A DNA stretch of 64,000 nt from Alphaproteobacteria bacterium (GTDB lineage Bacteria; Pseudomonadota; Alphaproteobacteria; Rhodobacterales; Rhodobacteraceae): NCBI GenBank assembly GCA_030431825.1, contig JAUIIJ010000004.1:95634-159633 (forward strand). Reading direction: 5' to 3'. Made by a program: the position numbers and the translations under genes. Shown here one piece after another: positions 47,714 to 58,094 of this stretch (position 1 is its first letter; every line of letters starts with the position of its first letter). Below the pieces are notes generated by a model. That model was not told the DNA's origin and did no database searches. It worked only from the letters and a program-made list of their open reading frames with translations.

Positions 47714-48516
47714 CAGCCGCCCCGGTTCCGCACCCAGAGGAACAGGCCCGCGTCGTCGCAGGCCCGCGTCACCTCATCCTGATCGAGAACCAGCACGCCA
47801 CCGGCCTGCACGACCACGCCCCGCACTCCGGCCGTTATCGCGGATGCGACCGTGTCGACGCCGATGGTCGGCATATCCGCGCGCTTGTCCTGATCGCGCT
47901 TGGTCGCCTTGAACAGGATGCCCCCCTGCGCGGGGTACTCTGGCCGGGCGGCAAGCCCCCTCAGCATCCAGTCGGTGCCATAGACCGTTTCGATGGCCAA
48001 TGCCTGCCCTGCCTGCACGACGCAGCATTGCCCGACATCCACCGCCGACATCGCATCGACGATCTCTTCGGCCCGCGTCGCGTCGGCCTGCGCCGCCTCA
48101 TCCGGTTCGTTCCGGGTGAGGCACCCGGCAGGCGGCAAAAGCTGCGGGGCGATCTCATGGGCCGAACGTACCGAGAACCCGGCCTGTTCGAACACCGACA
48201 TGACCGCGCGCAGCGCCCCGTCGTCACCCCGCATCAGCGCCTGTTGCAACAGCGGGATCAAGGGCCGCGTGGCGGCGTCGATGGCCGTCGGATCGATCAC
48301 CGGTCGGCTGATCGAGCCTGCAAGACAAATCTCGTCGACCCCCCTGGCCCGCAGTCCTTCGAGAAGCGTGCCGAGCGTTTCCAGACGGAAGATCTCATCC
48401 ACCTCGATCCCGTCGGGCACAAAGCCGGACAGCGCGCATACGATCGGACGCGTCGCAAGCTGCCGCACCAGGGCGCGGGGCAATCCACCGGCCCCCGCGA
48501 TGATTGCCAGCCCCAT
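47713..48516 (-). CDS. lpxI: UDP-2,3-diacylglucosamine pyrophosphatase LpxI
   Basis: 267 aa of the former DUF1009 family, which replaces LpxH in alphaproteobacteria and makes lipid X. LAIIAGAGGLPRALV at the N-terminus and VDTVASAITAGVRGVVVQAGGVLVLDQ near the C-terminus are family features. It sits between lpxA and lpxB as in Caulobacter and rhodobacters. Confidence 0.94.
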   Translation of the reverse strand: MGLAIIAGAGGLPRALVRQLATRPIVCALSGFVPDGIEVDEIFRLETLGTLLEGLRARGVDEICLAGSISRPVIDPTAIDAATRPLIPLLQQALMRGDDGALRAVMSVFEQAGFSVRSAHEIAPQLLPPAGCLTRNEPDEAAQADATRAEEIVDAMSAVDVGQCCVVQAGQALAIETVYGTDWMLRGLAARPEYPAQGGILFKATKRDQDKRADMPTIGVDTVASAITAGVRGVVVQAGGVLVLDQDEVTRACDDAGLFLWVRNRGG

Positions 48517-48518
48517 GC

Positions 48519-49304
48519 CTAGCGACCCGGAACCAGAAAGGAACGATCCGTGTGACCCAGAACGAAATTCACCATTTCCTGTACCTGCTGACTGTCGGTT
48601 TCATTGCCCAACCGCTCTATGCGTTCGTGGAACGTGCCCTCGCCCTGCGCCAGCATCTGGAATGCGGCGCGCAACGCCGTGATGTCGGATCGCGCGACGC
48701 CACGCCGTTTCAGCCCGACCAGGTTCAACCCGTGCAATTCGCCGCGCGGTGCCTGAACCAGTCCATAGGGGATGACATCGTTCGTCACCATCGTGACAGC
48801 GCCTATGATGGCACCGCGTCCGATCCTGACCCATTGATGTATACCGGCCAGGCCGCCAATGATGACGTCATCCTCGAGCACGCAATGCCCGGCGACGGCC
48901 GCCGAATTGACAACGATGACGCGATTGCCAACCTGCGCGTCATGGGCAATATGGCATCCCGCCATGAACAGCCCGTCATCCCCGACGCGGGTCACACCGC
49001 CGCCACCATCGGTGCCGGCGTTCATCGTCACATGCTCGCGGATGCGGTTGCGGGCCCCGACGATCAGCCGGCTTTCCTCGCCCTTGAACTTGAGATCCTG
49101 CGGGATCTCACCGATCACGGCAAAGGGAAAGATCACGGTATCATCACCGATTTCGGTATTGCCCGTGATCACCACATGGCTTTTCAGGACCACCCGGTCG
49201 CCAAGAACCACGCCCGCGCCAACGACGCAAAGCGGGCCGATGACGCAATCCTCGCCGAAACGGGCCCCATCCTCGATCACCGCCGTTGGGTGCACCTGAG
49301 CCAT
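48519..49304 (-). CDS. lpxA: UDP-N-acetylglucosamine acyltransferase
   Basis: 261 aa left-handed beta-helix protein, first step of lipid A. Hexapeptide repeats run from about residue 5 to 190 (VHPTAVIEDGARFGEDCVIGPLCVVG...), with the catalytic His in the AHDAQVGNRV coil region and a helical C-terminal domain. Two bases separate its stop from the lpxI ATG. Confidence 0.97.
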   Translation of the reverse strand: MAQVHPTAVIEDGARFGEDCVIGPLCVVGAGVVLGDRVVLKSHVVITGNTEIGDDTVIFPFAVIGEIPQDLKFKGEESRLIVGARNRIREHVTMNAGTDGGGGVTRVGDDGLFMAGCHIAHDAQVGNRVIVVNSAAVAGHCVLEDDVIIGGLAGIHQWVRIGRGAIIGAVTMVTNDVIPYGLVQAPRGELHGLNLVGLKRRGVARSDITALRAAFQMLAQGEGTFHERIERLGNETDSQQVQEMVNFVLGHTDRSFLVPGR

Positions 49305-49308
49305 GCCA

Positions 49309-49773
49309 TCAGCCCTTTGGAAATTCGATCATGGCGGAGAACTCCGCCTCGGCGGCGAGTTCACCGTCAACCGTTGCCCTGCCCCCGAATTTCCAGACCT
49401 TTCCGCCCGGCTTGCCCCGCAATGTCTCAAGCTCCATGATCAGGACATCGCCGGGAATTACCTTGCGACGGAATTTGCATTTGTCGATCGACATGAAATA
49501 GATCAACAGGTCCTGATCGACCACATCGGCGCCGACGCCGATCATGACACCGGCGGTCTGCGCCATCGCCTCGACGATGGTGACGCCGGGCATCACAGGC
49601 GTGCCGGGGAAATGACCCTGGAAATGCGGCTCGTTCATCGTGACGTTCTTGTATCCGCGCGCCGAGGCCGTGCCGTTGATCTCTTCCACCTTGTCTACCA
49701 GCAGGAATGGATAGCGATGCGGCAGGATTCGTTGAATCATATGAATGTCTGCGCGTTTCAAGTCGTCGGTCAT
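49309..49773 (-). CDS. fabZ: 3-hydroxyacyl-ACP dehydratase FabZ
   Basis: 154 aa hotdog enzyme of fatty acid elongation. [14 protein letters not shown] and the catalytic [22 protein letters not shown] (His and Glu) are intact. ATG 49773 follows AGGAAC; longer frames upstream lack family character. It precedes lpxA by 4 bp. Confidence 0.97.
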   Translation of the reverse strand: MTDDLKRADIHMIQRILPHRYPFLLVDKVEEINGTASARGYKNVTMNEPHFQGHFPGTPVMPGVTIVEAMAQTAGVMIGVGADVVDQDLLIYFMSIDKCKFRRKVIPGDVLIMELETLRGKPGGKVWKFGGRATVDGELAAEAEFSAMIEFPKG

Positions 49774-49908
49774 CAAGCATGTTCCTGAAATTGGGGCTGC
49801 GGAGACCTGAGTAGCAACCCGCCGGGGCTTGGACAAGTTGTGTCGTTGAATTAGCGGCAAACCGGCGAAGAGAGGGCGAGACACGCGGGCCACGCCCACG
49901 TCGATCAT

Positions 49909-50502
49909 TTATTTCTGATCGGCGGGATTCTCGGGCGACGCCACGCCGTCCTGGATGGTGGCGTTCAGCCGGTTGATCGCCACTTCGGTCACGTCAATCG
50001 CGGTGACGCTCAGGAACACGCTCGATCGTTCAAGAACCACGCCGGCCCCCGCTTCCCGCATCAGGTCGGTCAGGATCGGGCGTGCCGCCTGAATGAACTT
50101 GACCTGTTCCTCTTCGTTCTTCTGAACCAGCGCGCGGGCCTTGGCATCCTGCGTGCGTCGAAACTCCTTGACCTTGGCATCGAACGCATCCGCCAGTTCA
50201 CGAAACGCCGCCGGGTCCATCCCCGGGCGGCGATCGGTCAGCTCTTGCTCTTCTTCGGTCAGTTCCTGCTCGATCCGCCTGTTTTCCTTGGCCAGTTCGC
50301 CGCTCGCGGCCTCGAACTCGCGCGCCACGCGCTGACCGAAAGCGGAATCGTTGAACAGGCGCTCGGACGAAATCGTCAGGATCACGCTGTCCGGCAACCC
50401 GAGCTGCTGCGCCGACGCTCCGATGGGGACCGCAGCAAGCAGCGCGACTACCCGAAGCAGGGCAATCAGCCCGGTCCCAAGACGCGCCGCATGACGTTTC
50501 AT
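49909..50502 (-). CDS. skp: OmpH/Skp family periplasmic chaperone
   Basis: 197 aa with a signal peptide (about 1-31, ending PIGASAQ). The body is a long charged coiled coil (about 65-140, rich in Glu/Lys/Arg) forming the Skp 'tentacles', then a beta core. It holds unfolded outer-membrane proteins for BamA, whose gene precedes it by 6 bp. The Pro-rich linker and C-terminal tail vary in this group. Confidence 0.88.
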   Translation of the reverse strand: MKRHAARLGTGLIALLRVVALLAAVPIGASAQQLGLPDSVILTISSERLFNDSAFGQRVAREFEAASGELAKENRRIEQELTEEEQELTDRRPGMDPAAFRELADAFDAKVKEFRRTQDAKARALVQKNEEEQVKFIQAARPILTDLMREAGAGVVLERSSVFLSVTAIDVTEVAINRLNATIQDGVASPENPADQK

Positions 50503-50508
50503 AAGCCC

Positions 50509-52896
50509 TCAGAACCGCGCCTGAATGGTCAGGTCAAAGCTCTGTTCCTTGTCAAAGACCTCTTTCTGCAGAGCCTTGCTGAAGTTGAAACGAAGCGGTC
50601 CGAACCCGGTCGTCCAGAGCAGCGATATGCCGATTGCCGAACGCCAGGACCCATCTGCGCCACAAACGCCGGGCGCGCCGCCGCAGGTCGCTCCTGCGGT
50701 ATCGACATTTTCGATGCCCCAGAGGTTGCCGATGTCATAGAAAACACCGCCACGCAGGCCCAGTTCCTCGGGCAGACCCAACGGAAACTCCGCTTCGAAC
50801 CGGGCAACCGCGAAATAGTTGCCGCCGATGGCATCGTCGAACCCGTTGGACTGGTCCCGCGGCCCGATCCCGGCAGGTTCGAACCCGCGCATGATCGCCG
50901 GTGTCAGGATATAGCGGTCGATGGAGCGGCTGGGCGTATCCGACTGCCAGTTGAGCGCGCCCGCCTCGAATGAGGCCCTCAGAACCACCTCTTCATTCAG
51001 GATACGTCGCTGGGCGATGATCTTGGCCGAGGACTTGATATACTTGTTGTCACCGCCGAGCCCCGCAACGTCCGCACCGACTTGAAACAGCACACCCGCA
51101 TTCGGGTTCAGCCCGGTCAGGCGGCTGTCATAGATATAGCTCACGCCCAGCACGCTGCTCGAACGCCGCCCCTGGGCGATCTCGCGTTGAATAACCTCAC
51201 CGCTATAGTCGGATGCGGGTTCTCCGCGGGCTTCCATCTCGCTGTCGTCAAAACTGTAGCGCGTCTGAATGCGTCCGTTCTCGCTGATCGGGAAGGTCAG
51301 GGCCGGTGAAAAGAAGCCCCGGTCGATGTCATAGCTGGCAAAGCTGGACGAACGCGTCGCAACACCCAGTTCGATGTCGAACCTGAGATCCCGGCCCAGC
51401 AGGTAAGGCTCGGAGAAGCCCAGCGTATAGGCGTCCGATTCCTGCGCAGTCGAAATGTTGAACGACAGCCGCTGCCCACGTCCGAGGAAGTTGTTTTCCG
51501 TCAGACCGATTGCAATGCCAAAGCCATCGACGACCGAGTAGGAACCACCGAGATTGAGCGATCCGGTCGGTTGTTCTTCGACATCCACGTCGACGATGAC
51601 CTGCGACGGGCTCGATCCCTGCCGCGTATCCACTTCCGCCGTCGCGAAAAATCCGAGTGCGCGGATACGCTCGGCGCTTTCGCGAATTTCGCGCGGGTTG
51701 AACGGATCGCCCTCGACGATGCGGAACTGCTGGCGAACCACGCGGTCAAGCGTCGTCGTGTTGCCCTCGACGTCGATGCGCTCGACGAATACCCTCGGCC
51801 CCTTGACCAGCGCGAACTCGACATCGAGTGTCAGGTCCCGGTCATTGCGCGTGACCCGTGGTTCGACGCGAAGGAAATCGACCCCCTGCTTGATGCCGAG
51901 ACGTTCCATGCGTGCAATCGAATTCTCGACCAGTGTGGGCGAGTACACGACACCCGGACGTACCTTCAGCACATCCTGAAAGTCCTGGGCATTGACGCCG
52001 TTTATTTCGCTGACGGTCGTGATCTGCCCGAACTTGAATTGCCGCCCTTCCTGGATATTCAGTACGAGATAAAAGCCGTCCCGTTCCTTGGTCAGCTCCA
52101 CATTAGTCCCCAGAACCCGGAAATCGACATATCCCCGCGACAGGTAAAAATCGCGCAGAACCTGTTTGTCGAATTCGATCCTGTCCTCGATCAGCGTGTC
52201 GGAGCGGACGAAGGCACGCAGAATGCCCGCCTGCTTGGTTTGCAGGACGCGGCGCAGGCGCCGGTCGGAATACACCCTGTTGCCGACAAAGCTGATACGC
52301 TCGACCTCGATCGTGTCGCCCTCGGCGATTTCGAAAATCAGATCGACGCGGTTCTCGCTGCGCCGGATGATGCGGGGCGTGACGACGGCGGCGATCCGGC
52401 CCTGCTGCGTATAGGCTTCGGCGATGATCGAGGCATCGTTCTCGGCGATGGTCGGGTTGAACACCTGCCGCGATTTCGACTCGATGAACCCTTCGAGATC
52501 CTCATCCTTAAGGCGCCGGTTTCCCTCGATGCTGATGCGGTTGATCGTCGGGCGTTCGGTGACGCTGATCTGCAGGGTGCGGCCGCGCGGTTCAAGGTCG
52601 ACGCTCTCGAAAACGCCGCTGTCGACAATTCTCTGATAGGCGGCGTTCAACTCACCCGCGCTGACCGCTTCGCCCGGCTTGATTCCCGTGTAGGCGGCAA
52701 TGGTCGACGTCGGAATCCGCTTGTTGCCCTCGACCTGGATCGAGTTGAAGGTATAGCTCTGCGCCGATGCGAAGCCCGCCGAAAGCAGCGAAACCGTTGC
52801 AAAGACAAGGAAAAGTGGAATTATCCGCCGACACAACATATTGAATCGACTGCATGCGCGATCACGAGATATACCCACAGCCCAGCCCAAACCCAT
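50509..52896 (-). CDS. bamA: Outer-membrane protein assembly factor BamA
   Basis: 795 aa. Signal peptide, five POTRA repeats (about 46-370: FNSIQVEGNKRIPTSTI, INRISIEGNRRLKDEDL, VERISFVGNRVYSDRRL and so on), then the Omp85 barrel ending in the C-terminal signature FDLTIQARF. ATG 52896 has a short-spaced AGGA; ATG 52839 gives a cleaner signal peptide (MLCRRIIPLFLVF...) and is a real alternative. Inserts beta-barrel proteins into the outer membrane. Confidence 0.96.
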   Translation of the reverse strand: MGLGWAVGISRDRACSRFNMLCRRIIPLFLVFATVSLLSAGFASAQSYTFNSIQVEGNKRIPTSTIAAYTGIKPGEAVSAGELNAAYQRIVDSGVFESVDLEPRGRTLQISVTERPTINRISIEGNRRLKDEDLEGFIESKSRQVFNPTIAENDASIIAEAYTQQGRIAAVVTPRIIRRSENRVDLIFEIAEGDTIEVERISFVGNRVYSDRRLRRVLQTKQAGILRAFVRSDTLIEDRIEFDKQVLRDFYLSRGYVDFRVLGTNVELTKERDGFYLVLNIQEGRQFKFGQITTVSEINGVNAQDFQDVLKVRPGVVYSPTLVENSIARMERLGIKQGVDFLRVEPRVTRNDRDLTLDVEFALVKGPRVFVERIDVEGNTTTLDRVVRQQFRIVEGDPFNPREIRESAERIRALGFFATAEVDTRQGSSPSQVIVDVDVEEQPTGSLNLGGSYSVVDGFGIAIGLTENNFLGRGQRLSFNISTAQESDAYTLGFSEPYLLGRDLRFDIELGVATRSSSFASYDIDRGFFSPALTFPISENGRIQTRYSFDDSEMEARGEPASDYSGEVIQREIAQGRRSSSVLGVSYIYDSRLTGLNPNAGVLFQVGADVAGLGGDNKYIKSSAKIIAQRRILNEEVVLRASFEAGALNWQSDTPSRSIDRYILTPAIMRGFEPAGIGPRDQSNGFDDAIGGNYFAVARFEAEFPLGLPEELGLRGGVFYDIGNLWGIENVDTAGATCGGAPGVCGADGSWRSAIGISLLWTTGFGPLRFNFSKALQKEVFDKEQSFDLTIQARF

Positions 52897-53022
52897 CTGT
52901 CCTAACCCCGTTTATCACAGCTTTGGAAACGTGATTATCGGGATTGTAGGATGATGTCAAAACCGCATGCGGCGACGATCCGTTCAAGCCAGGATCGGGC
53001 AAGGTCGACGCAGCGGTGCAGG

Positions 53023-53154
53023 TCAGAGGCTGACGACGAACGCACCGGCCAGCAACCCGGCGATAATCGCCAACAGGAACAAGAGGCGGTCCGCGTTCAA
53101 TTCAACCATGAGGCTGAGACCGCGACAGGATTTTTGCAATTCGTGCAAGACCAT
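53023..53154 (-). CDS. Small single-span membrane peptide (43 aa) between rseP and bamA
   Basis: Reads MVLHELQKSCRGLSL, then VELNADR and one hydrophobic helix (LLFLLAIIAGLLAGAFVVSL) up to the stop. A strong ribosome site (CGGGAGAAC) directly precedes the ATG, and the frame has a plausible polar-then-membrane design. It lies in the 396-bp gap between rseP and bamA on their strand. A role in envelope assembly would fit the neighbours but is a guess. The remaining gap sequence shows no clear promoter. Confidence 0.6.
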   Translation of the reverse strand: MVLHELQKSCRGLSLMVELNADRLLFLLAIIAGLLAGAFVVSL

Positions 53155-53292
53155 GTTCTCCCGCTCTTTGCCGAATTCACCGGACAGGCATACAACTACC
53201 GGCAGAATGTGGCAACACTGGGGCGGAACCGGCCACGGACAGATCAGGCATGTCCTGCCGTAGGGTGCCGGAACGGCGCGGCCGGCCCCCGC

Positions 53293-54642
53293 CTAGCAGA
53301 AAATATCATTCCCCAAGGCAAACACCATCAGCGAGAGGATCAATCCCAGACCGATCGCCATCAGGATGCGCAAGGCGCCATCGCTGGGCGGTTTTCCGGC
53401 GATGGCTTCGTAGGCGTAAAACACCAGATGCCCGCCATCCAGCGCCGGAATCGGAAACAGGTTCAGAAGGCCGACCGCGGTTGACAGCACGGCGATGAAC
53501 CAGATGAAGCTCTGCGCGCCCTGCGACGCCATAGCGCCGGAGGTTTCGGCGATCCCGATCGGGCCGGACATGTTGCAGGTACTGATCGCCCCGGTCACCA
53601 TGTGCCAGAGCCCCGAGAGCGAACTGGAAATGATCGCCATGGTCTGCACAGCGCCGCCGGCAACGGCTTGCCCCAGACCAGCGGACTCGGTCGCGGGAAC
53701 AAAAGCCATGCCACCGGCGATCCCGATCCGCCAATGCGTGACAAAGCCACCATCCGCCTGCGGTTCGTCGGTGCGGCGCGGAGCCAGGGCGAATTCGAGG
53801 GTCTCGCCTTGCCGCCACACATCGAGCAGCAGCACCCGGCCATCCGACGACTCGACGGCGGATTTCAGTTGCTCAAAGGCAAAGATCGGCTCGCCGTCAA
53901 TCGCGGTTATCACGTCACCCGACGCCAGCCCGATATCCATTGCGGCGCTGCGCGGCGCCACCTGCGAGACATAGGGCGGGAACAGGTATGGCCCCTGCAC
54001 GACCCGTTCCTGATCACCCCGCTGCACCGTGTACTCCAGAACCGGTTCGACAGGGATGTCCGCCGTAAATTCGGACCAGGCCACATCATTGTCAAAGGAT
54101 GGCGCGGTCGCCCCGGAAATGGCGAGGATCTCATCACCTTGCGCCAACTGGTAGAAACCGGAAGGCAGTTCCTGAACCTCGCCCACGGTCAGCGGTTCGC
54201 TGATCACACCACGCGTCAGCGCAATCGCCGAGAACACGATGATCGACATGACAAAGTTGAACGCGGGGCCGGCGGCGACCGTCGCGGCGCGCGCCCAGAG
54301 CGGTGCCCCGTGCATGGTTCGCCGCAACGCAACCGGGTCCCCGCCCGCCTGCGCCATCGCCTCTTCATCCTTGCCCGACGCGGCATTGGCATCGCCCAGA
54401 AACTTGACATAGCCGCCAAAGGGCAGCGCGGCGATCTGCCAGCGGGTGCCGCGCCGGTCGACGCGGCTGTAAAGCACCGGACCGAAGCCGAGTGAAAACA
54501 CCTCGGCATGAATCCCCGACCAGCGGCCAACGATATAATGGCCGTATTCATGCACCGCCACGATGACCGACAACGCCACGATGAACGCGAGCAATGTGTA
54601 TAACAGGCCGCCAAACTGCGGAATCAACGAAAAGAAATCCAA
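53293..54642 (-). CDS. rseP: RIP metalloprotease RseP (site-2 protease)
   Basis: 449 aa. Zinc motif HEYGH in the first membrane helix, GGYVKFLGD, two PDZ regions (about 120-290) and the second active-site motif NLFPIPALDGGH in the third helix. It cleaves anti-sigma factors within the membrane during envelope stress. Standard neighbour of dxr and bamA; 4 bp after the dxr stop. Confidence 0.96.
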   Translation of the reverse strand: MDFFSLIPQFGGLLYTLLAFIVALSVIVAVHEYGHYIVGRWSGIHAEVFSLGFGPVLYSRVDRRGTRWQIAALPFGGYVKFLGDANAASGKDEEAMAQAGGDPVALRRTMHGAPLWARAATVAAGPAFNFVMSIIVFSAIALTRGVISEPLTVGEVQELPSGFYQLAQGDEILAISGATAPSFDNDVAWSEFTADIPVEPVLEYTVQRGDQERVVQGPYLFPPYVSQVAPRSAAMDIGLASGDVITAIDGEPIFAFEQLKSAVESSDGRVLLLDVWRQGETLEFALAPRRTDEPQADGGFVTHWRIGIAGGMAFVPATESAGLGQAVAGGAVQTMAIISSSLSGLWHMVTGAISTCNMSGPIGIAETSGAMASQGAQSFIWFIAVLSTAVGLLNLFPIPALDGGHLVFYAYEAIAGKPPSDGALRILMAIGLGLILSLMVFALGNDIFC

Positions 54643-54646
54643 ACTG

Positions 54647-55819
54647 TTATCCTGCTCGTTCTTGCATTGCGATATCGGCCCAGTCCCTCGCGAGATGGTC
54701 CGTTTGCGTCACGTTTTCAAGGGTCATCTCGCCATCCATCAGGCCGGGACTGGCTTCGAAACGGTTCAACACGTCTTCCACGATCACCGCCATGTCCACG
54801 AACCCGATGCGCCCGGCCAGGAAGCCGTCAAGCGCGCGCTCCTTGGCACCGTTGAAGACCGCACCGGACAATCCGCCGCGATGCATCACCGCCCGCCCGA
54901 GGCGCAGGGCCGGATACCGCGCATCTTCCGGATCGCGAAATGTCATGCGTGCGACCCTGGCGAGGTCGAGCCGCTCCACCGGCAGGCGGCGCCGTTCGGG
55001 CCAGTGCAAAGCAAAGCCGATCGCATGGCGCATGTCTGGCGGACCCACATGCGCCATCAACGCCCCGTCATTGAACCCGACCATCGCATGGATCAGCGAT
55101 TCCGGATGCACGATCACCTCGATCATGTCAGGGGAAACGTCAAAAAATTCTTTTGTTTCTATGAGTTCCAGCGCCTTGTTGAACATGGAGGCGCTGTCGA
55201 TCGTGATCCGCTGTCCCATGTCCCAGTTGGGGTGGCTCGATGCCTGCGCCAGCGTCGCCTCGGGCAGCTTTTCCAGCGGCCAGTCACGGAAGGCGCCGCC
55301 GCTGGCGGTGATGATGATCCGCTCGACGCTGGCGATGTCTTCACCGATCAGCGCCTGAAACACAGCCGAGTGTTCGCTGTCCACCGGCAGCAGTCGCCCG
55401 CCCCCCTTGCGCGCGGTTTCCAGAACGAGAGGGCCGGCGCAAACCAGCGATTCCTTGTTCGCCAGTGCCAGGGTCGCCCCCTGCTCCAGTGCCGCCAGCC
55501 CGGGTTTCAGCCCGGCGGCCCCGACGATTGCGGACATCACCCAATCGGCGGGGCGTGAGGCCGCCTCGACCAGGGCATCCGGCCCGGCGGCAGCCACCAC
55601 ATCGCTGCCCGACAGGGCCGCGCGCAGGTCGTCGATCAACTCGGGAAAGGCCGTAACCGCAACGTCGGCCCGCAGCGCACGCGCGTCCCGCGCGAGCTGC
55701 GCGATATTGCGCCCGCCCGTCAGCGCCGCCACATCATAGGCGTCCGGATCCCGGCGCAGCAGGTCAACCGTGTTCTGTCCGACCGAGCCGGTTGCTCCGA
55801 AAATCGAGACCCGCCGCAT
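54647..55819 (-). CDS. dxr: 1-deoxy-D-xylulose 5-phosphate reductoisomerase
   Basis: 390 aa, second step of the MEP isoprenoid pathway. NADPH motif FGATGSVGQNTVDLL, LANKESLVCAG, PVDSEHSAVFQ (metal Asp/Glu), ITASGGAFRDWP and HPNWDMGQRITIDSASMFNK are all conserved. ATG 55819 overlaps the cdsA stop by one base; a GTG one codon earlier is possible. Confidence 0.97.
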   Translation of the reverse strand: MRRVSIFGATGSVGQNTVDLLRRDPDAYDVAALTGGRNIAQLARDARALRADVAVTAFPELIDDLRAALSGSDVVAAAGPDALVEAASRPADWVMSAIVGAAGLKPGLAALEQGATLALANKESLVCAGPLVLETARKGGGRLLPVDSEHSAVFQALIGEDIASVERIIITASGGAFRDWPLEKLPEATLAQASSHPNWDMGQRITIDSASMFNKALELIETKEFFDVSPDMIEVIVHPESLIHAMVGFNDGALMAHVGPPDMRHAIGFALHWPERRRLPVERLDLARVARMTFRDPEDARYPALRLGRAVMHRGGLSGAVFNGAKERALDGFLAGRIGFVDMAVIVEDVLNRFEASPGLMDGEMTLENVTQTDHLARDWADIAMQERAG

Positions 55820-56610
55820 CACACGGATCCTGGTGGCAATCCGCAGAGTCCCGCGATGACGAACATGAAGAAGGATGCCCCCAGCATCCCGTCAAACCGG
55901 TCGAGAAAACCGCCATGTCCGGGGATCAGCGCGCTCGAATCCTTGACGCCGACCAAGCGCTTCACGGCGCTTTCGGCGATGTCGCCCATCTGCGCCGCAA
56001 AGGCCACGAGAACGGAATAGGGCACGAGCAGGAAGCTTGTCTCCTGCTGCATCGCGAAAACCGCACCGACCACCGCCGCGCCAAGCCATCCCGCCACGGT
56101 TCCCGACCATGTCTTTTTCGGACTGACCCTCGGCCAGAATTTCGGCCCGCCCAGCAAGCGACCGGCAAAGTAGCCGGCGACATCGGATACCACCACGATC
56201 AGGATCAGCCAGATGATCCAGACAAGCCCCAGCTCATCGCGCAGCGCCATCATTTCCAGGCCGGCGAGCAGAATGAGCGCCAGGTAAGCCGCACAGACCA
56301 GGCGATGCTGACGCGTCACCAGCAGCCCCAATACAAGCGGCACCACGCATAGCGGCACGGCGTAGGGTGACGGCAGATGGATCGCGGCGAACAGCGACAG
56401 CGCCGCCACCCCGGCAACGCCCAGGATCAGAGGCCCGGATTGCCCGTTCAGCATCCGCAGCAACTCCCACGTCATCGTGCCGCACAGCACGGCGACAAAG
56501 ACATGGAACACATCCGAACCGGCCCAGATTGCCAGAACGCCAATGACCACCATGACCACGGCGGATCCGATACGCGGTGCCAGATCCGCCCAGCGGCCGC
56601 CGCCGCTCAT
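55819..56610 (-). CDS. cdsA: Phosphatidate cytidylyltransferase
   Basis: 263 aa, about seven membrane helices. The signature near the C-terminus runs from SPKKTWSGTVAG to GVKDSSALIPGHGGFLDRFDGML, with the metal-binding Asp residues. Makes CDP-diacylglycerol for phospholipid synthesis. ATG 56610 overlaps the uppS stop (ATGA). Confidence 0.95.
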   Translation of the reverse strand: MSGGGRWADLAPRIGSAVVMVVIGVLAIWAGSDVFHVFVAVLCGTMTWELLRMLNGQSGPLILGVAGVAALSLFAAIHLPSPYAVPLCVVPLVLGLLVTRQHRLVCAAYLALILLAGLEMMALRDELGLVWIIWLILIVVVSDVAGYFAGRLLGGPKFWPRVSPKKTWSGTVAGWLGAAVVGAVFAMQQETSFLLVPYSVLVAFAAQMGDIAESAVKRLVGVKDSSALIPGHGGFLDRFDGMLGASFFMFVIAGLCGLPPGSV

Positions 56611-57353
56611 GCCGGAACGGCGCCGAATCTGCGATCGCGCGCGCCGTAGCTGGTACACAGACGGCGAAGCTCCTGGGCGGAGAAATCCGGCCAGAGCGTG
56701 TCGATGAACTCGTATTCCGCATAGGCCGATTGCCAGAGCAGGAAGTTCGATATCCGCGCCTCGCCGCTGGTCCGGATCACCAGGTCCGGATCGGGCAGAA
56801 CATGCGTGTCGAGATAGCGCGGCAATGTTTCCTCATCGACGTCATCCGGACTCAGGCAACCTGCGGCGACATCCTGCGCTAGGCGCTTGGTCGCACGCGC
56901 CACCTCGTCGCGCCCGCCGTAGTTCAACGCGATCGTCAGGTGTACGACGTCATTGCTCGCGGTCATTTCCTCAAGCTGATCCATCAGGACGACCAGCTTG
57001 CCATCCAGCCTCAGGCGGTCGCCGATGAACCGCACGCGCACCCCCCGATCCTTCAGCGCACGGGCTTCGCGGGTGATGTAGCGGCGAAACAGGCTCATCA
57101 ACCCGGCCACTTCGACCTGGGTCCGTTTCCAGTTCTCGGTCGAGAATGCGAATATCGTCAGATACTTGATACCGAGATCCGGACAGGCCTCGACGACATC
57201 GCGTACCCGCCGCGCCCCGGCATGGTGGCCGAACAGGCGCGGCCGCCCGCGGGCCTGCGCCCAGCGGCCGTTGCCGTCCATGATGATGGCCACGTGGCGC
57301 GGCCCGCCCGGAGGCGCAGTCTCCGGTACCGATGTCTTGCCGTGCTGTTTCAA
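56607..57353 (-). CDS. uppS: Isoprenyl (undecaprenyl) diphosphate synthase
   Basis: 248 aa cis-prenyltransferase making the C55 carrier for peptidoglycan and [19 protein letters not shown] with the catalytic Asp, [19 protein letters not shown] and the C-terminal [24 protein letters not shown] are complete. TTG 57353 overlaps the frr stop (TTTGA), implying coupling; no better start exists before the conserved region. Confidence 0.96.
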   Translation of the reverse strand: MKQHGKTSVPETAPPGGPRHVAIIMDGNGRWAQARGRPRLFGHHAGARRVRDVVEACPDLGIKYLTIFAFSTENWKRTQVEVAGLMSLFRRYITREARALKDRGVRVRFIGDRLRLDGKLVVLMDQLEEMTASNDVVHLTIALNYGGRDEVARATKRLAQDVAAGCLSPDDVDEETLPRYLDTHVLPDPDLVIRTSGEARISNFLLWQSAYAEYEFIDTLWPDFSAQELRRLCTSYGARDRRFGAVPA

Positions 57354-57916
57354 ACCTGCATGATTTCCGCTTGTTTCGCTTCCAGCGCCGCATCGATACC
57401 GGCGATATGCTTGTTGGTCAGTTCCTGAACCGTCTCTTCCCAGAATTTCTGATCGTCTTCGGAAACCGCACCGTCCGATTTGGCTTTCTTGATCTGATCC
57501 ATGCCATCCCGCCGGACGTTGCGGACCGAGACCCGCGCGCTTTCGGCGTATTGGCCCGCCACCTTGCCAAGCTCGCGGCGGCGCTCCTCGTTCAACTCGG
57601 GAATCGGCAACATGATGATCGTGCCGTTCAACTGTGGATTGATACCCAGACCGCTTTCGCGGATCGCCTTTTCGACCTTGCCGACAAGACCCTTGTCCCA
57701 CACGTTGATGGTCACCATGCGCGGTTCGGGCACGTTGACAGTGCCAACCTGGTTGATCGGCGTCGGAGACCCGTAAGCGTCGACCATGACGGGTTCGAGC
57801 ATGGATGCGCTGGCCCGGCCGGTCCGCAGCGACGCAAATTCCGTGCGCAGGTTGGCCATTGCGCCATCCATTCGCCGCTCAAGATCATCCGTGTCCAGCA
57901 TGAAGTCGTCAGACAT
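57350..57916 (-). CDS. frr: Ribosome recycling factor
   Basis: 188 aa. The family pattern [31 protein letters not shown] and the C-terminal helix [16 protein letters not shown] are typical. Splits post-termination ribosomes with EF-G. Lies between pyrH (178-bp gap) and uppS (overlapping), as in most bacteria. Ribosome site GGAG is somewhat far from the ATG. Confidence 0.98.
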   Translation of the reverse strand: MSDDFMLDTDDLERRMDGAMANLRTEFASLRTGRASASMLEPVMVDAYGSPTPINQVGTVNVPEPRMVTINVWDKGLVGKVEKAIRESGLGINPQLNGTIIMLPIPELNEERRRELGKVAGQYAESARVSVRNVRRDGMDQIKKAKSDGAVSEDDQKFWEETVQELTNKHIAGIDAALEAKQAEIMQV

Positions 57917-58094
57917 GTCGCTCTATTCTCCAGAAATGCGCGTTCCGTTTCGTGCCGTTCAGTATACCTGCAGGCCTAACGCCACGTTATTAGCAGATGA
58001 AGCGGGAAAGACCAGCGGCACTTGCCCACCCTGCCCGCATGAGGCGACCGTCCGCCCTGCCGGCGGGCTCTGGCCCCCGAACCCTGCTGCAAAC

